Source: Amycolatopsis jiangsuensis
GTDB taxonomy: Bacteria; Actinomycetota; Actinomycetes; Mycobacteriales; Pseudonocardiaceae
Assembly (NCBI RefSeq): GCF_014204865.1
Contig: NZ_JACHMG010000001.1
Location: 6,784,501 to 6,848,500, forward strand
Length of the DNA stretch: 64,000 bases
Direction: 5' to 3'
Part shown: piece by piece, positions 33,338-41,685 of the stretch
How positions within the stretch are numbered: the stretch's first letter is position 1
Layout: every line of letters begins with the position of its first letter
Made by a program: the position numbers and the translations under genes
The notes under the pieces: generated by a model
What the model was told of the DNA's origin: nothing
Seen by the model: only the letters and a program-made list of their open reading frames with translations
Database searches by the model: none

Positions 33338-35983
33338 TCAGCTGATCGGGAAGCCGACCGCGGCGTTCCCCTCACCGGGCCGCGGCATGCGCGTCGCGTG
33401 GATCAGCTGTTCCTTGCGTGCTCGCACCGGCCCCGGTACGCGCGACAGGGCGACCTCGCGGAGCCGGGTGTTGGTGAACGCGTACCGCGCCGAGGTGGTC
33501 TCGCCCGGATGCCGGACACAGCGCAGCACGCCCCGGTTGACGAGCAGGCGCAGCCACCGGCCGCTGGTGCGGTGCCCGTCCTCGGCCGCCAGGGTGGCGA
33601 CGACGGCTTCGGTGACCTCGGCACCGCCGATGGCCACGTCGTAGAGCACGGCCCGTGCCTCGGCGGGAAGCAGGTCGAGCGCGACTTCGAGCCGTGACCG
33701 CACGGAGTAGGGGACGGTCTCCGGCAGGCATCCCGGATCCGTCAGGTCCGGGCCGGTCAGCCGTTTGCCGTATTCGATCGCGAACAACGGGTTCCCGCCG
33801 AGTCCGCCGGCGAGCGGGACCACGGTTTCGGGAGGGTCCGCGGGTACCGCCGCGTCGACCGGGGAGCGAGTGGCCTTGAAAGCCTCCCACATGACGCGCG
33901 CGGTCTCGGCATCGCCGAGGGGCCGCAGGCTGAGCGACGTGCTGTGCAACTTCCCCCCGCCCCAGGACCGCCGCCGCGCGAGCAGATCCGGCCGGGCGCT
34001 CGCGACCACGAGCAGCGACACACCACCCGAGCTTTCCAGGAGGTGGTCGACGAAATCCAGGACGAGGTCGCTGCTCCACTGCAGGTTCTCCACCACCAGC
34101 ACCATCGGCCCGCGCGCCGCGAGCGCCTCGAAGAACTGCGCCCACGCGTCGAAGGTGTCCGCGGTCCACGCCCGTTCCCCGGGATCGGCCTCCAGCAGGA
34201 CGCTCAGATGGGACAGGATCCACGGCGCCCGGCGTTCGTCGACGAGGCCGTTCACCACGTCGCCGAGCCGGGCGGTCGCGAAGGGCATCGCGTCGGCGGG
34301 ACCGATGCCCGCCGCGGCGCGCACCAGTTCGGCCAGCGCGGTCACCCGGCTGCCCGCGCTGATGGCCGAGGGGGTGCGGCCGACCAGGACCGTGGCGCTC
34401 TTCCCACCCGCCCGCGGTGAGCGCCTGCGCCACTCGTCGAGCAGGCGCGTGCGGCCCGAACCGGCTTCGCCGAACAGGGTCAGCAGATGCGGCTGCCGGA
34501 GCGTGCAGGCGCCCTCCAACGCGGCGTCGAGTGCGGCGAGCTCGTGCTCGCGTCCGACGAAGGGAAGGTGGTCCGGCCGGTTGAGCAGGCACACCGCTTC
34601 GGTGGTGGTCGGGCAGACCCGCACCGGGCCCGCGGCGTCGTCGGCCAGCAGTCGCAGGCAGAGCTCGACCAGCTCGTCCGACGGCTGCGGCCAGGACGCG
34701 GCCGGTCCGCCGTGCCGCACCACGGCCGGGCCGGTGGCCACGACGACCCGTACCTCGAACGGCAGCTGCTGCCCGTCCGCGGTGTGACACCGCGGCTCGG
34801 CGGTCAGCCGGCCGTTGATGGCGTGGGCCAGCTGCAGCGCCTGCCAGGGTTCGGCCTCGCCTCGCGCCTCGGCCCCGGCGGTGACCAGCCACACCGGTGC
34901 CGGGGACAGTCCGGTGATGCCCTGCCACACCTCGTGTGCGCGACCGAGAAGTGGTGCGCCGTCGCCGTCCGCCGTCGCCACGCGGGCCCGGCGTGCGCGG
35001 GCTTCGGCCCGGACGAGGTCGTCGAGGTAGTCGCGGACGGCGGCCAGTTGCCGCGGCACCGCGGACAGCCCGGGCGCGGGACCCGCGGCGATCACCACCG
35101 TGCTGATGCGCTTGACCTCCTCGAGCGGGATGTGTACGCGCTCGGCCGGCTGGTTCTCCGCCGGGTCCGCACCGGCCGCCGGCGCCTCGGGAGACCGCGG
35201 CCCGGCGACGACCGGGTCCGGCACCTGGTCCAGCGAGCTGTCCTGGGTGAGGATCGCGTGTTCGAGCTGCTGCAGCTCGGGACTCGGGTCCAGGCCCAGC
35301 TGTTCCACCAGGGCACCGCGGGTGCGGCTGTAGACGGTGAGCGCGTCGGCCTGCCTGCCGCGCTGGTAGAGCACGCGCATGAGGAGCCCGCACAGGCGTT
35401 CCCGCAGTGGCTCCTGCTCGACGAGCACTTCCAGCTCGGTGAGGATTTCGCGATACCGTCCGAGGTGGAAGTCCGCCTCCATCCGGTCTTCGAGAGCCGT
35501 CAGCCGCGCGTTGCCGACGGTGCCGAGTTCGGGCCAGTCCAGTGCCTGGTCGGCCAGGTCGGACAGGGCCGCGCCCCGCCACATACCCGTCGCCTCGGTG
35601 AGCAGTTCGGACGCCTGCTCCCAGCAGCCGCCGGCGAGAGCCGCGTGCCCCTGCACGGCCACCTGGTGAAACCGGACGAGGTCGATGTCGTGCGGCTGGA
35701 TGCGCAGCAGGTACCCGGGGGAGCGGGTGAGCAGCAGCGGCGGCTCCGGGCTCTCGTCGGTGGCGAGCATCTTCCGGAGGCCGGAAACCGCGTTGTGCAG
35801 CATCTTCCGCGCGGAAACGGGGGCCTCGTCCGGCCACAGCGCGTCCAGGAGCTGGTTCACCGAGATCAGCGAGTTGTGCCGCAGCAGGAGCAGCGCGAGA
35901 GTGAGGCGCTGCTTGACGCCGCCCAGCGGTACCCGCCGTCCCCGTGAAGTGACTTCGAGGGGCCCGAGCAGTGAAAACTCCAT
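33338..35983 (-). CDS. SARP regulator of PimR-like architecture (wHTH-BTAD, cyclase-like, AAA-type ATPase)
   Basis: An 881-residue regulator. Residues 1-90 form the OmpR-like winged helix (FSLLGPLEV, LLDALWPDEAP, SGLRKML), 95-245 the BTAD domain (ERLCGLLMRVLYQRGRQADAL), about 290-465 a region resembling a degenerate class III nucleotide-cyclase domain, and from about 470 (PFVGREHELAALDAAL) an AAA-type ATPase. Its Walker A is GEAGSGRT with Arg in place of Lys, and Walker B is VVENLQW, so ATP hydrolysis is doubtful. ATG 35983 has GGGAG 8 bases upstream. PimR has a comparable SARP plus cyclase/LAL layout and binds heptamer repeats with 4-bp spacers, like those found here. It probably activates the cluster. 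Confidence 0.88.
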   Translation of the reverse strand: MEFSLLGPLEVTSRGRRVPLGGVKQRLTLALLLLRHNSLISVNQLLDALWPDEAPVSARKMLHNAVSGLRKMLATDESPEPPLLLTRSPGYLLRIQPHDIDLVRFHQVAVQGHAALAGGCWEQASELLTEATGMWRGAALSDLADQALDWPELGTVGNARLTALEDRMEADFHLGRYREILTELEVLVEQEPLRERLCGLLMRVLYQRGRQADALTVYSRTRGALVEQLGLDPSPELQQLEHAILTQDSSLDQVPDPVVAGPRSPEAPAAGADPAENQPAERVHIPLEEVKRISTVVIAAGPAPGLSAVPRQLAAVRDYLDDLVRAEARARRARVATADGDGAPLLGRAHEVWQGITGLSPAPVWLVTAGAEARGEAEPWQALQLAHAINGRLTAEPRCHTADGQQLPFEVRVVVATGPAVVRHGGPAASWPQPSDELVELCLRLLADDAAGPVRVCPTTTEAVCLLNRPDHLPFVGREHELAALDAALEGACTLRQPHLLTLFGEAGSGRTRLLDEWRRRSPRAGGKSATVLVGRTPSAISAGSRVTALAELVRAAAGIGPADAMPFATARLGDVVNGLVDERRAPWILSHLSVLLEADPGERAWTADTFDAWAQFFEALAARGPMVLVVENLQWSSDLVLDFVDHLLESSGGVSLLVVASARPDLLARRRSWGGGKLHSTSLSLRPLGDAETARVMWEAFKATRSPVDAAVPADPPETVVPLAGGLGGNPLFAIEYGKRLTGPDLTDPGCLPETVPYSVRSRLEVALDLLPAEARAVLYDVAIGGAEVTEAVVATLAAEDGHRTSGRWLRLLVNRGVLRCVRHPGETTSARYAFTNTRLREVALSRVPGPVRARKEQLIHATRMPRPGEGNAAVGFPIS

Positions 35984-36025
35984 ACAGTCGCTCCCAAGGA
36001 TCGCCAGCCGGACCGTCCTCAATTT

Positions 36026-36035
36026 CGATTAATCG
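36026..36035. promoter_or_regulatory. Palindrome CGATTAATCG upstream of the SARP gene
   Basis: A 10-bp perfect palindrome 43 bases upstream of the SARP start, sharing its core with the 24334-24347 palindrome. It is an AT-rich island in GC-rich DNA and a candidate operator. Confidence 0.45.
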
Positions 36036-36255
36036 CGGTTGTCGATTCTCACAGCGAATACTCCCGGTGTGCGGAACGGTGTGATCAATACGGCTGACCT
36101 TAGATGATCGATGATGCGACGGCGGGACAGCGCGGACCGTCGGTACACGGCGTTCAGTACTTACGGGCACCGGCACGTGGAGGCATCCGGGTGAGGGCAT
36201 GGGGAAACCGATGATCACTCGGCGTGGTGAAGGTGGTGGCCGTAGTAAAATTGTT

Positions 36256-36369
36256 CAGAGCGAGTACTTCGTGTTTCAATGTCAAAAAGAACGACTCGGT
36301 CGCGGCTCCGTCGAAAGGCGGCCCGGTGCAATTCTGTCGATTGCCGAGCGTTTCGCAGAGCACGGTAAA
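36256..36369 (-). pseudogene. IS3-family transposase remnant
   Basis: A translated stretch reads FDGAATESFFLTLKHEVL, matching the end of the IS3 OrfB integrase core (DNAxxESFFxTLKxE) in which the last catalytic Glu lies. Sequence on both sides has lost the family pattern, so only about 40 codons survive. It marks the start of a mobile-DNA graveyard beside the cluster. Confidence 0.65.
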
Positions 36370-36669
36370 GGTATGCGCGGTAGGTCGGTTCGCGGTCGGA
36401 GCGGAAGACCGATCCGGTCTCTCGGCCTTCCCCGCCGCGCGGCGGCGGCCACCTTGCTGGTCTCGCCAGCGAGTTCGGCGGCCGGGTTGACCACTGGTGG
36501 CAGAGCCGAGCAGTCGGCGGGAGAACGGGTCGATTCCGTTCGCGAGGCGGATTTCGCCCTCGTCGGTGGGGGGATTTCGGCTCACGCCGTGTGCGGCGCC
36601 GGCGCGGTGAAGTCCCGTTTCGCCGGATCCGGGGACGGCACCTCCTGTTCGTCCGGAGGATCGACCCTG
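36370..36669. other. Stretch without recognisable genes
   Basis: Open frames cross this region on both strands but none has family signatures, a ribosome site or plausible composition. It lies between two mobile-element remnants and is probably decayed mobile DNA. Confidence 0.5.
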
Positions 36670-36918
36670 AAGTCGCGAGACAAAGGCGACGTCCGGCCCG
36701 CTCCGTGCCCGCCTGAGCTGACGGGCATCCTCCGGCGGCACATCGTGAAGTACGGCTATGGCCAAGATGGCCGGCTGTTCGTCGGTGAGGGACTGGTCTC
36801 GATCCTCCTCCGACGGCTCTGTGGGCCGGCCAATCCGTCGCGGTGCCGTTGGAGGTCTACGCGAGCTTCCGCGACGGAGAGAAGGAGGCTGATCGAGCGT
36901 GTGCCCGGCTACCGGCTA
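36670..36918 (+). pseudogene. Tyrosine-recombinase (integrase) C-terminal remnant
   Basis: CPPELTGILRRHIVKYGYGQ followed by DGRLFVGE matches the catalytic domain of actinobacterial integrases just before its Box II region. In another frame about 50 bases on, QSVAVPLEVYASFRDGEKEA matches the extreme C-terminus of the same proteins (the Tyr of the VYA segment lies just after the catalytic Tyr block). The conserved HxxR and catalytic segments between them are missing. An internal deletion plus frameshift has destroyed the gene. Confidence 0.65.
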
Positions 36919-37036
36919 CCGGCTCCGGTGAGGCTTGGGCGCGCATGGCGCGTGGGCCGCCGCATCCGACCGCAGTCCGTCGGGAACGACATGAATCGGC
37001 CCCTACCGCGTTCGCGCTGGTAGGGGCCGCTCTGGC

Positions 37037-37068
37037 GTTCCCATCCTTGACGTGCCCTCGGCAGGATT
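37037..37068. repeat. att-like direct repeat, distal copy
   Basis: GTTCCCATCCTT, 4 variable bases, then TGCCCTCGGCAGGATT. The same 32-nt arrangement with the last 16 nt identical occurs at 41469-41500, where the 16-nt part is the 3' end of tRNA-Arg(CCG). This is the signature of integration at a tRNA 3' end. It also overlaps a small hairpin CCTCGGC/GCCGAGG (37056-37076). Confidence 0.75.
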
Positions 37069-37153
37069 AGCCGAGGATGGGAACGGGGCTGGCCAGGGGG
37101 TTTCGCTGGCAAGTTGGTGGTCGAGGCGAGTTTCGCGTTCCCGGACTCGGATC

Positions 37154-37167
37154 GGGGGGGGGGGGGG
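37154..37167. repeat. Homopolymer tract of 14 G
   Basis: Fourteen consecutive G residues in the 298-base gap 36919-37216 between the integrase remnant and the DUF2637 pseudogene. Such tracts are prone to slippage and sequencing error. Apart from the att-like repeat nothing else is seen in this gap. Confidence 0.9.
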
Positions 37168-37216
37168 CGGTCATGAGCGCCAGTTTGAGGACCGTCGCTC
37201 GGTTTGTCACATAACG

Positions 37217-37545
37217 ATGGGTCTGGTCGTCGGGCTCACGTTTCTTTTTGGGTTCGGCAACGTGTTGAACTTGGCGTTGAAGCTGCAGGTGCCGGTGTTC
37301 GTGGCGCCACTGGTGGCGCCTGCCGTTGACCTGACGGTCCTCGGGTTGCTTGGTTGGTACCCGGCACCTGGCCCTGTCTGGCGCCGGTGACGAGGAGTTG
37401 CGTCCGGCTCGGCACCTGCTGCTCGCAGCGAGTGTGGTGACGCTGCTGCTGAATGTGGCGGATCCGGTTTGCCCGGGTTTGTGGGGTAAGGCTGCGTTCG
37501 ACTCGGTTGGTCCGCTCCTTCTGATCGGATGGGCTGAGAAGGCGG
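37217..37545 (+). pseudogene. Frameshifted DUF2637 (plasmid/AICE membrane) protein
   Basis: The first frame reads VVGLTFLFGFGNVLNLALKL and PVFVAPLVAPAVDLTVLGLL; a frameshift near 37360 leads to LALSGAGDEELRPARHLLLA and AAFDSVGPLLLIGWAE. Together they match the four-helix DUF2637 proteins common on actinomycete plasmids and integrative elements. The usual C-terminal cytoplasmic part after WAE is lost. Confidence 0.7.
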
Positions 37546-37698
37546 CGGAATTGCGTCGGATGCATCATTCGACACGGTCGATGGCGCGCTCGACCTGCCT
37601 GGTCAACGTGGCAAGGCGTCATCGAGGACCACAGCAAGTTGTAGTTTTCTGCCCGCCCAAGCCATGCGCGACCCGGCCGTCCGGTTTCGCGGAGATCG

Positions 37699-37731
37699 GC
37701 GGCGGGGTGACGACGATCGTCACCCCGCCGC
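37699..37731. terminator. Strong hairpin downstream of the NmrA-like gene
   Basis: GGCGGGGTGACGA (37701-37713) and TCGTCACCCCGCC (37717-37729) form a perfect 13-bp stem, extended by two more pairs, 22 bases after the minus-strand stop at 37753. It probably ends that transcript. Confidence 0.75.
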
Positions 37732-37752
37732 GATCCCGAAGAATCCGGTTCC

Positions 37753-38571
37753 TCAGCCCCAGACACCTGCGGCAGCTGCCTCGCGCGCGTATTCCGTGAA
37801 GTCCTTCGGCGCCCGGCCAAGTACCCGTTCCACATCGCCTGACGGCTCCTCGACCAGGTCTGCGGATTCGGCCATGGTGGCGGCAACCTCCTTATCCAGC
37901 CCCAAAGTCACCATCCGCTCGGCATACTGGGGCACGGTGAGCTCGGTGTACTCGATCCGGCGCCCCAGCGCCTTCCCGATCTCTTTCGCCGCCTGCGCGA
38001 ACGTCAGCGCGCGAGGCCCGTTCAGGTAGTACTCCTCGCCCACATGGCCATCGTCCAACAGCGCGGCGACAGCCACGTCGGCGATGTCGCCGGCATCGAT
38101 GAAGGCAAACGCCGAATCACCGTACGAGGTCGCCATGACACCGCTCCGGATCTCCTCGCGGAACTTCTGGATGTAGTCATCGCTGAAGTTCTGGTTAAAC
38201 CAGCTTGGAGTGACGGTCGTCCACTCCATCCCGGACTCTCGCAGCGCGCTTCCGACGGCGGAATCGGATGGCCAGATGTTGAGCAGCACGAATCGCCGCA
38301 CGCCCGCGGCGGCCGCGACTCGAATGAACTCACTGACGACCTCCTGTTCCTCGTCCGCGCCCAGTCCCGGGTACACCGCGTAGAGCCGATCGACTCCCCG
38401 AAGAACATCGGGCCAAGTGGTCGAGTCGTCCCACGAGAAGAGCGGCTCCGAGCGACGCGAGGCGCTACGGGCGGCGACGCCTGCCCGCTCCAGTCGTTCC
38501 ATCACCCGTCGGCCAGTCTTGCCGGTCCCTCCCACCACGAGGGTCTCACCGGTCCGCGCTGCCTGATTCAT
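37753..38571 (-). CDS. NmrA/SDR-like NAD(P)-binding protein
   Basis: A 272-residue atypical short-chain dehydrogenase. The N-terminal dinucleotide motif reads LVVGGTGKTGRRVMERL; the catalytic YxxxK is absent, as in NmrA/azoreductase-type quinone oxidoreductases and redox sensors. ATG 38571 has AAGGA about 6 bases upstream. It is divergent from a TetR regulator across a promoter with two similar operator-like sites, so the regulator likely controls it. It lies within the tRNA-bounded element and appears intact, unlike its neighbours. Likely role: reduction or sensing of a quinone or electrophile. Confidence 0.85.
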   Translation of the reverse strand: MNQAARTGETLVVGGTGKTGRRVMERLERAGVAARSASRRSEPLFSWDDSTTWPDVLRGVDRLYAVYPGLGADEEQEVVSEFIRVAAAAGVRRFVLLNIWPSDSAVGSALRESGMEWTTVTPSWFNQNFSDDYIQKFREEIRSGVMATSYGDSAFAFIDAGDIADVAVAALLDDGHVGEEYYLNGPRALTFAQAAKEIGKALGRRIEYTELTVPQYAERMVTLGLDKEVAATMAESADLVEEPSGDVERVLGRAPKDFTEYAREAAAAGVWG

Positions 38572-38632
38572 CTGCGTCCTTTCGCTTTGGCGACGGCGGC
38601 ATGGCGTCTGATGTGAACGCCATACCAAAACT

Positions 38633-38682
38633 GTACACTGTTCAGTAACTGAGCATCGTACAATAACAGTAGACTGTTCTAC
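38633..38682. promoter_or_regulatory. Two TetR operator-like sites
   Basis: GTACACTGTTCAGT (38633-38646) and GTAGACTGTTCTAC (38669-38682; arms GTAGA/TCTAC) share the GTA-N-ACTGTTC core and are 36 bp apart in the divergent NmrA-TetR promoter. The arrangement suggests two regulator dimers controlling both genes. Confidence 0.65.
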
Positions 38683-38721
38683 ATCCCGCAACCGGGGACG
38701 TCGAGTACTGGAGAGGTGCAC

Positions 38722-39468
38722 GTGCACGACACGGCCGTGGAGACCAGACGGGAGAGGCTGCGTCGGAGCACGACGGCGGAGATCAAGGAGATCGCTCTGC
38801 GTCTCCTCGTCGAAGGAGGTCCGTCGGCGCTGACGCTCCGTGCGGTCGCGCGTCAGATCGGCATGGCTCCCAACGCCCTGTACGGGTACTTCGCCTCCCG
38901 TGACGACCTGGTCGTCGCCCTCCGGGATGATCAGTACGCGGCTCTCGCGCAGGCCGCCCGCGACGGCCGGGACGTCGCCGCAGCACAGGGTGTCGATGGC
39001 CGGCTGCGCGCCTGGGCGCACGCGGTGCGCGAGTGGGCGCTGGAGAACCCGACCGGCTGGCACCTGATCTTTGACGGTCCGACCGGCGGTCACCGCTCGG
39101 CACCGTGCCCCACCCCTCCGGATGGGGACTTCGACATGTGCATGCCGCTGCTCGAGTTCGCGGAGGCCACCCTGCCGCATTCCCAGCTCATTGCCGCCTC
39201 GACCGCGTACCGGTGGTCCGACTTCGACGACGCGCTGACCGAGCGCGTGCGGGCCGCGCTGCCCGATCTGCCCCCGGAGGGCATCGCCTTGGGACTCCGG
39301 ATCTGGGCGCGACTGCACGGTCTGGTCGCCTTCGAACTCGACGGACGCCTCCGGGCACCCTCGACCGTCGCCGCGGCCATTTATGACGACGAGATCACAT
39401 ACCTCCTGCGGTCCGCCGCAGCCGATGAGATGGACAATCCGCCCGAGGATCGATCCGAGGAGCGCTAG
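38722..39468 (+). CDS. TetR/AcrR family regulator
   Basis: A 248-residue regulator. The HTH spans about residues 20-65: TLRAVARQIGMAPNALYGYFASRDDLV. The C-terminal domain ends with LRIWARLHGLVAFELDGRL, typical of the TetR_C_13-like group. GTG 38722 is preferred since GAGAGG lies 5 bases upstream; GTG 38716 overlaps that site. It is divergent from the NmrA-like gene and probably represses both until a ligand binds. Confidence 0.88.
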   Translation: MHDTAVETRRERLRRSTTAEIKEIALRLLVEGGPSALTLRAVARQIGMAPNALYGYFASRDDLVVALRDDQYAALAQAARDGRDVAAAQGVDGRLRAWAHAVREWALENPTGWHLIFDGPTGGHRSAPCPTPPDGDFDMCMPLLEFAEATLPHSQLIAASTAYRWSDFDDALTERVRAALPDLPPEGIALGLRIWARLHGLVAFELDGRLRAPSTVAAAIYDDEITYLLRSAAADEMDNPPEDRSEER

Positions 39469-39478
39469 TAGTGCTTTG

Positions 39479-40864
39479 TTAGGTGCTGTTGGGTGGGGGT
39501 TTTGTTGGGCTGGTTCGGGTCGGGATGGGTTGTTGGCAGGTGTGGCAGGTGCCGGTCCAGGCGGCGAGCAGGTTCTGGAGTTCGCGCAGGACTGCGTAGA
39601 GGGTCGGGCCTGCGCAGGGGCTTTTGGGGTGCGGCGGAGCTGGGTGCAGATGGCCTGGGTGACGGCGGCGAGGGTGACGTGGCGGTGCCAGCCGAGCCAG
39701 GAGCGGCCTTCGAAGTGATCCAGGCCGAGGTCGTCTTTGAGTTCGCGGTAGTCGTGTTCGATGCGCCAGCGGATCTTCGCCAGCCGCACCAGATCCCGCA
39801 GCTTCGTGTCGGCAGGGTGGAGAGCCAGTAGTCGGTGGGTGCGGGTTCCCCTGGCGGCCATTCGGCCAGCAGCCAGCATTCGGGCAGGCTGCCGTCGCTG
39901 CCGCGGGGGATGGTGCGGTTTGCCGGGCGGACCCGCAGGGCAAGGAACCGTGATCGCATGCTCGTAGTCGGATTGTCCGCCGTCTTGCGTGAGCCGTGGC
40001 GCCAGAGGACGTATCGGCCTGCTGATCGCCCGGCCGCCATGACCAGGCTCTTCAGGTCCTGTGGCGGGTCGGGGAAGCGCGGCTGCGGCGGTCGTCCGGT
40101 CCCCTTCCGCGCCGGGGTCACCGGCACCGCTTCGGCGGGGTGCGTGGTCGCGGTCGGGCTGACGGCGAGGGCGTAGGTCAGGCCGCGTTCGGTCAGGCCG
40201 AGCCGGAACTCGGTGGCGTCGCCGTAGCCGGCGTCGGCTACCACCGGCCGTGGCGGCAGCCCCCACTCGGTGGTGGTCTCGTCGAGCATGTCCAGCGCCA
40301 GCCGCCACTCTCCCGATGCCGCAGCTCGTCCGGGATCGCACTGCGGGCCCGCCGGGCCTTGATCTGGGCCACGGTCTTGTCCTCGACGGCTTTGGCGTCG
40401 TCCCAGGACTCGGGCAGGAACAGCCGCCAGTCGATCGCGGCCGAGGCCCAGTCGGTGACCGCGTGCACGCTCACCCCGATCTGGCAGTTCCCGGTCTTGC
40501 CCAGCGCACCGCAGTACATCCGCGCCACACCAGGGGAATCCTTGCCGTCTTTGGGAAAGCCGGTGTCATCGATCACCAGTGCATCCGGGTTGACGAACTC
40601 ACCAGCCCATCCGGCCAGGCGTCGCCGGACCTCGACGTGGTCCCAGGTCGAGGTGGTGACGAACTGCTGTAGCTACTGGTGATCGACACCGAGCCGCTGC
40701 GCCATCGGCTGCATCGACTTACGTTTGCCGTCCAGCATCAGCCCGCGCAGATACAGCTCACCTTTCGCCCGCTGATCACGCCGCGCGAACCCACCGAACA
40801 TCCGCGCAGCGAACTGTTCGATCACCGGACGAACCTCATCCATCTCCTCCGGAAGCACCCGCAC
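39479..40864 (-). pseudogene. IS701-family transposase, multiply disrupted
   Basis: The pieces read in order on the minus strand: N-terminal 63 residues (40864-40676), an in-frame TAG (40675-40673), then the first DDE Asp in DALVIDDTGFPKDGKDSPGV (upstream of 40560), a frameshift near 40310, the second Asp in VVADAGYGDATEF, a frameshift near 39820, and the Glu region KIRWRIEHDYRELKDDLGL. A last shift near 39600 precedes the C-terminus. All three catalytic positions survive in pieces, but no functional protein can be made. Clear terminal inverted repeats were not found. Confidence 0.8.
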
Positions 40865-40868
40865 AGGA

Positions 40869-41546
40869 GATCACAGCGACACCGGGAGCTTCTGGATTCG
40901 CGAAGACGCGATCGTCGACAAGCTCCGCCGAAGCCTGCTCGACAGCACAGTCCGAGACCTCGGCGCCGCCCAACGGGAACGAAAACAACGCATCGCTGCC
41001 CTACGGCGCGAGATCGACGACACCACCCGGATGATCAAAAATCTTGTCCGCAACTTCTCCCGTATCGACACACCGACCGAGGACTTCGTCCGAGACATCA
41101 ACGAGGAACGCGCTGAACTGCACCAACGCAAGACCCAACTCGAAGCCCAGCTCGCCGAAGCCGACGAGGCCAACCAGCAGGCACCCAAACCCGACCTTCT
41201 CGACACCCTGCCCATGGGCGAAGTCCGGATCGACGAACTACCCGAAGACACCGCACGGCGACTGTTCGAGGCTCTCCGGCTCGAACTCCGCTACCACAAG
41301 GACACCAACCAGATCAAGTGCGCGGTCACCCTGGCCGGAACAACGCTGCCGGCGACGCGTCACGCCTCCCAAGAAGCCGTCATCCTGCCGTTCGACCGAG
41401 AGCAGCGGCTTGACCAGCGGAAACACAACAACGAGAACAAGGAGGGTGTCATGTCTAGCACCTCTCCCGTTCCCATCCTTATGGTGCCCTCGGCAGGATT
41501 CGAACCTGCGACACCTGCCTCCGGAGGGCAGTGCTCTATCCCCTGA
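40869..41546 (+). pseudogene. Large serine recombinase, 3' fragment
   Basis: In frame from about 40869: FWIREDAIVDKLRRSLL is the end of the recombinase/zinc-ribbon domain, then a coiled coil (RDINEERAELHQRKTQLEAQ), LLDTLPMGEVRIDELPEDTARRLF and a final beta segment. The N-terminal catalytic Ser domain is missing, the IS701 remnant lying immediately upstream. The frame runs on through the complement of the tRNA-Arg gene to a stop at 41546, so the present C-terminus is a by-product of integration or deletion at the att site. Confidence 0.75.
41469..41500. repeat. att-like direct repeat, tRNA-proximal copy
   Basis: GTTCCCATCCTT, ATGG, TGCCCTCGGCAGGATT: partner of 37037-37068 with 12/12 and 16/16 identical blocks around 4 variable bases. 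The second block is the last 16 nt of tRNA-Arg(CCG), so the gene stays intact after integration. Confidence 0.75.
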
Positions 41547-41557
41547 GCTACGAGGGC
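41485..41557 (-). tRNA. tRNA-Arg (anticodon CCG)
   Basis: The complement folds as a tRNA of 73 nt: acceptor GCCCTCG pairs with CGAGGGC before the A73 discriminator; anticodon stem CTGCC/GGCAG encloses loop CTCCGGA, giving anticodon CCG; the T arm contains GTTCGAATC. No encoded CCA follows. It reads CGG codons. The 3' end is duplicated at 37053-37068. Confidence 0.95.
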
Positions 41558-41685
41558 TTGCCGCGTTGGCGACTGGGGAAGCTTAGCGCACGCCGTCGTC
41601 GGGGGTCGCAGCGGAGGGGGCTTCGGGCATGGCCCGGGGGGCCGATGCGCGCTAGCGTCGATCTTGGATCAACCGGAGGGAGACT

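Noticed and set aside
36154..36765. 203-residue minus-strand protein
   Set aside because: Only about 40 codons match an IS3 transposase; the rest has no conserved features or ribosome site, so it is reported as a remnant.
39493..40672. Plus-strand open frames over the IS701 remnant
   Set aside because: They are antisense to recognisable transposase segments and show no independent signatures.
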